Positions 6,440 through 6,711 of a DNA stretch of 6,711 nucleotides are shown here, piece by piece. Both the position numbers and the translations under genes were made by a program. A model generated the notes under the pieces. That model did not search any database, was not told the DNA's origin, and saw only the letters and a program-made list of their open reading frames with translations. How positions within the stretch are numbered: the stretch's first letter is position 1; each line of letters starts with the position of its first letter. Location: positions 1 to 6,711 of the forward strand of contig DGBF01000037.1 of assembly GCA_002384725.1 (NCBI GenBank), read 5' to 3'. The stretch is from Flavobacteriales bacterium UBA4011 (GTDB taxonomy: Bacteria > Bacteroidota > Bacteroidia > Flavobacteriales_D > Crocinitomicaceae).

Positions 6440-6711
6440 ATGAAAAAAGCCCTTTTTTGGCATCGACGCGACTTGAGATTTGACGACAATGCTGGACTGT
6501 ATCGCGCCCAGAAAAAAGCAGATTCCGTTCAAGCTATTTTTGTTTTCGACACCGTTATTCTGGACAAGCTTGAAAAGAATGACCAACGAATTATCTTTAT
6601 TCATCAAGCAATTCACGCACTAAAAGACGCTTATCAAAACTATGGTGGAGATTTAAAAGTATATTACGGAAATCCTCAAAAACTTGTACCTCAAAATCAA
6701 GCGCGTGGGGG
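6440..6711 (+). CDS. phr: Deoxyribodipyrimidine photolyase / cryptochrome family, N-terminal fragment
   Basis: About 90 codons are present before the window ends. The protein begins MKKALFWHRRDLRFDDNAGL, the hallmark start of the photolyase/cryptochrome alpha/beta domain (WxRRDLRxxDN at 7-17). It continues with the second strand IFVFDTVILDKLEKNDQR and LKVYYGNPQKL, as in class I-like photolyases of Bacteroidota. Such enzymes use light absorbed by FADH- and an antenna pigment (often a folate) to split UV-made pyrimidine dimers. The FAD domain lies outside, so photolyase cannot be separated from cryptochrome here. It starts 3 bases after the pterin synthase gene, clearly in the same transcription unit. 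The last six codons (encoding NQARGG, ending in a run of five G) look unlike the family and unlike the AT-rich gene, and may be unreliable edge sequence. Confidence 0.9.
   Translation, partial: MKKALFWHRRDLRFDDNAGLYRAQKKADSVQAIFVFDTVILDKLEKNDQRIIFIHQAIHALKDAYQNYGGDLKVYYGNPQKLVPQNQARG

Larger units (their letters stand above)
2651..6711 (+). other. Predicted light-response / carotenoid operon (sigma-crtI-crtB-idi-PTPS-phr)
   Basis: Six genes on one strand are separated by 8, 5, 3, -4 and 3 bases, with no room for internal promoters or terminators between genes, and one promoter precedes the first. The order reads regulator, carotenoid desaturase, carotenoid synthase, isoprenoid supply, pterin synthesis, DNA photorepair. 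The grouping suggests a response to light or photo-oxidative stress. The operon's downstream end is not in the window, so crtE, cyclase, hydroxylase or a LitR/MerR regulator may lie beyond it. Confidence 0.8.

Noticed and set aside
6265..6616. Minus-strand frames opposite the pterin synthase and photolyase genes
   Set aside because: They are antisense to two genes with clear catalytic or hallmark motifs and have no features of their own.

Overview
The window comes from an AT-rich bacterium of the phylum Bacteroidota, most likely order Flavobacteriales. The evidence is the protein style, the near absence of Shine-Dalgarno sites, A-rich leaders, and three promoters carrying the phylum's -7 element TAnnTTTG. 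A placement near Crocinitomicaceae/Cryomorphaceae is only an impression from the protein sequences. No RNA gene, mobile element or CRISPR array was seen.

Left part (1-1386, minus strand): a purine/GTPase operon. A GTG-started gene encodes a fused hypoxanthine phosphoribosyltransferase and adenylate kinase. It is followed 25 bases later by the first 43 codons of the ribosome-assembly GTPase Obg, which runs off the window. A 111-base divergent intergenic region (1276-1386) carries one Bacteroidota-type promoter in each direction. The rightward one drives purK (1387-2526), so purine salvage and nucleotide phosphorylation sit back to back with a step of de novo purine synthesis. The usual partner purE is not in the window.

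Middle (2527-2650): a 124-base gap. It holds a weak terminator-like fold that starts at the purK stop, then a perfect 14-bp inverted repeat directly upstream of a -7 box. The repeat is the best candidate for a regulatory site in the window.

Right part (2651-6711, plus strand): a tightly packed six-gene set with gaps of 8, 5, 3, -4 and 3 bases: an ECF-type sigma factor, crtI (phytoene desaturase), crtB (phytoene synthase), idi (type 1 isopentenyl-diphosphate isomerase), a 6-pyruvoyl-tetrahydropterin synthase homologue, and the start of a DNA photolyase cut by the window end. The genes read as a light/photo-oxidative stress operon: a dedicated sigma factor, isoprenoid supply and carotenoid synthesis for photoprotection, and photolyase for UV damage repair. 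The pterin enzyme may contribute to a pterin or folate cofactor; that link is inferred. No anti-sigma factor, light-sensing MerR/LitR regulator, crtE, cyclase or hydroxylase gene is present in the window.
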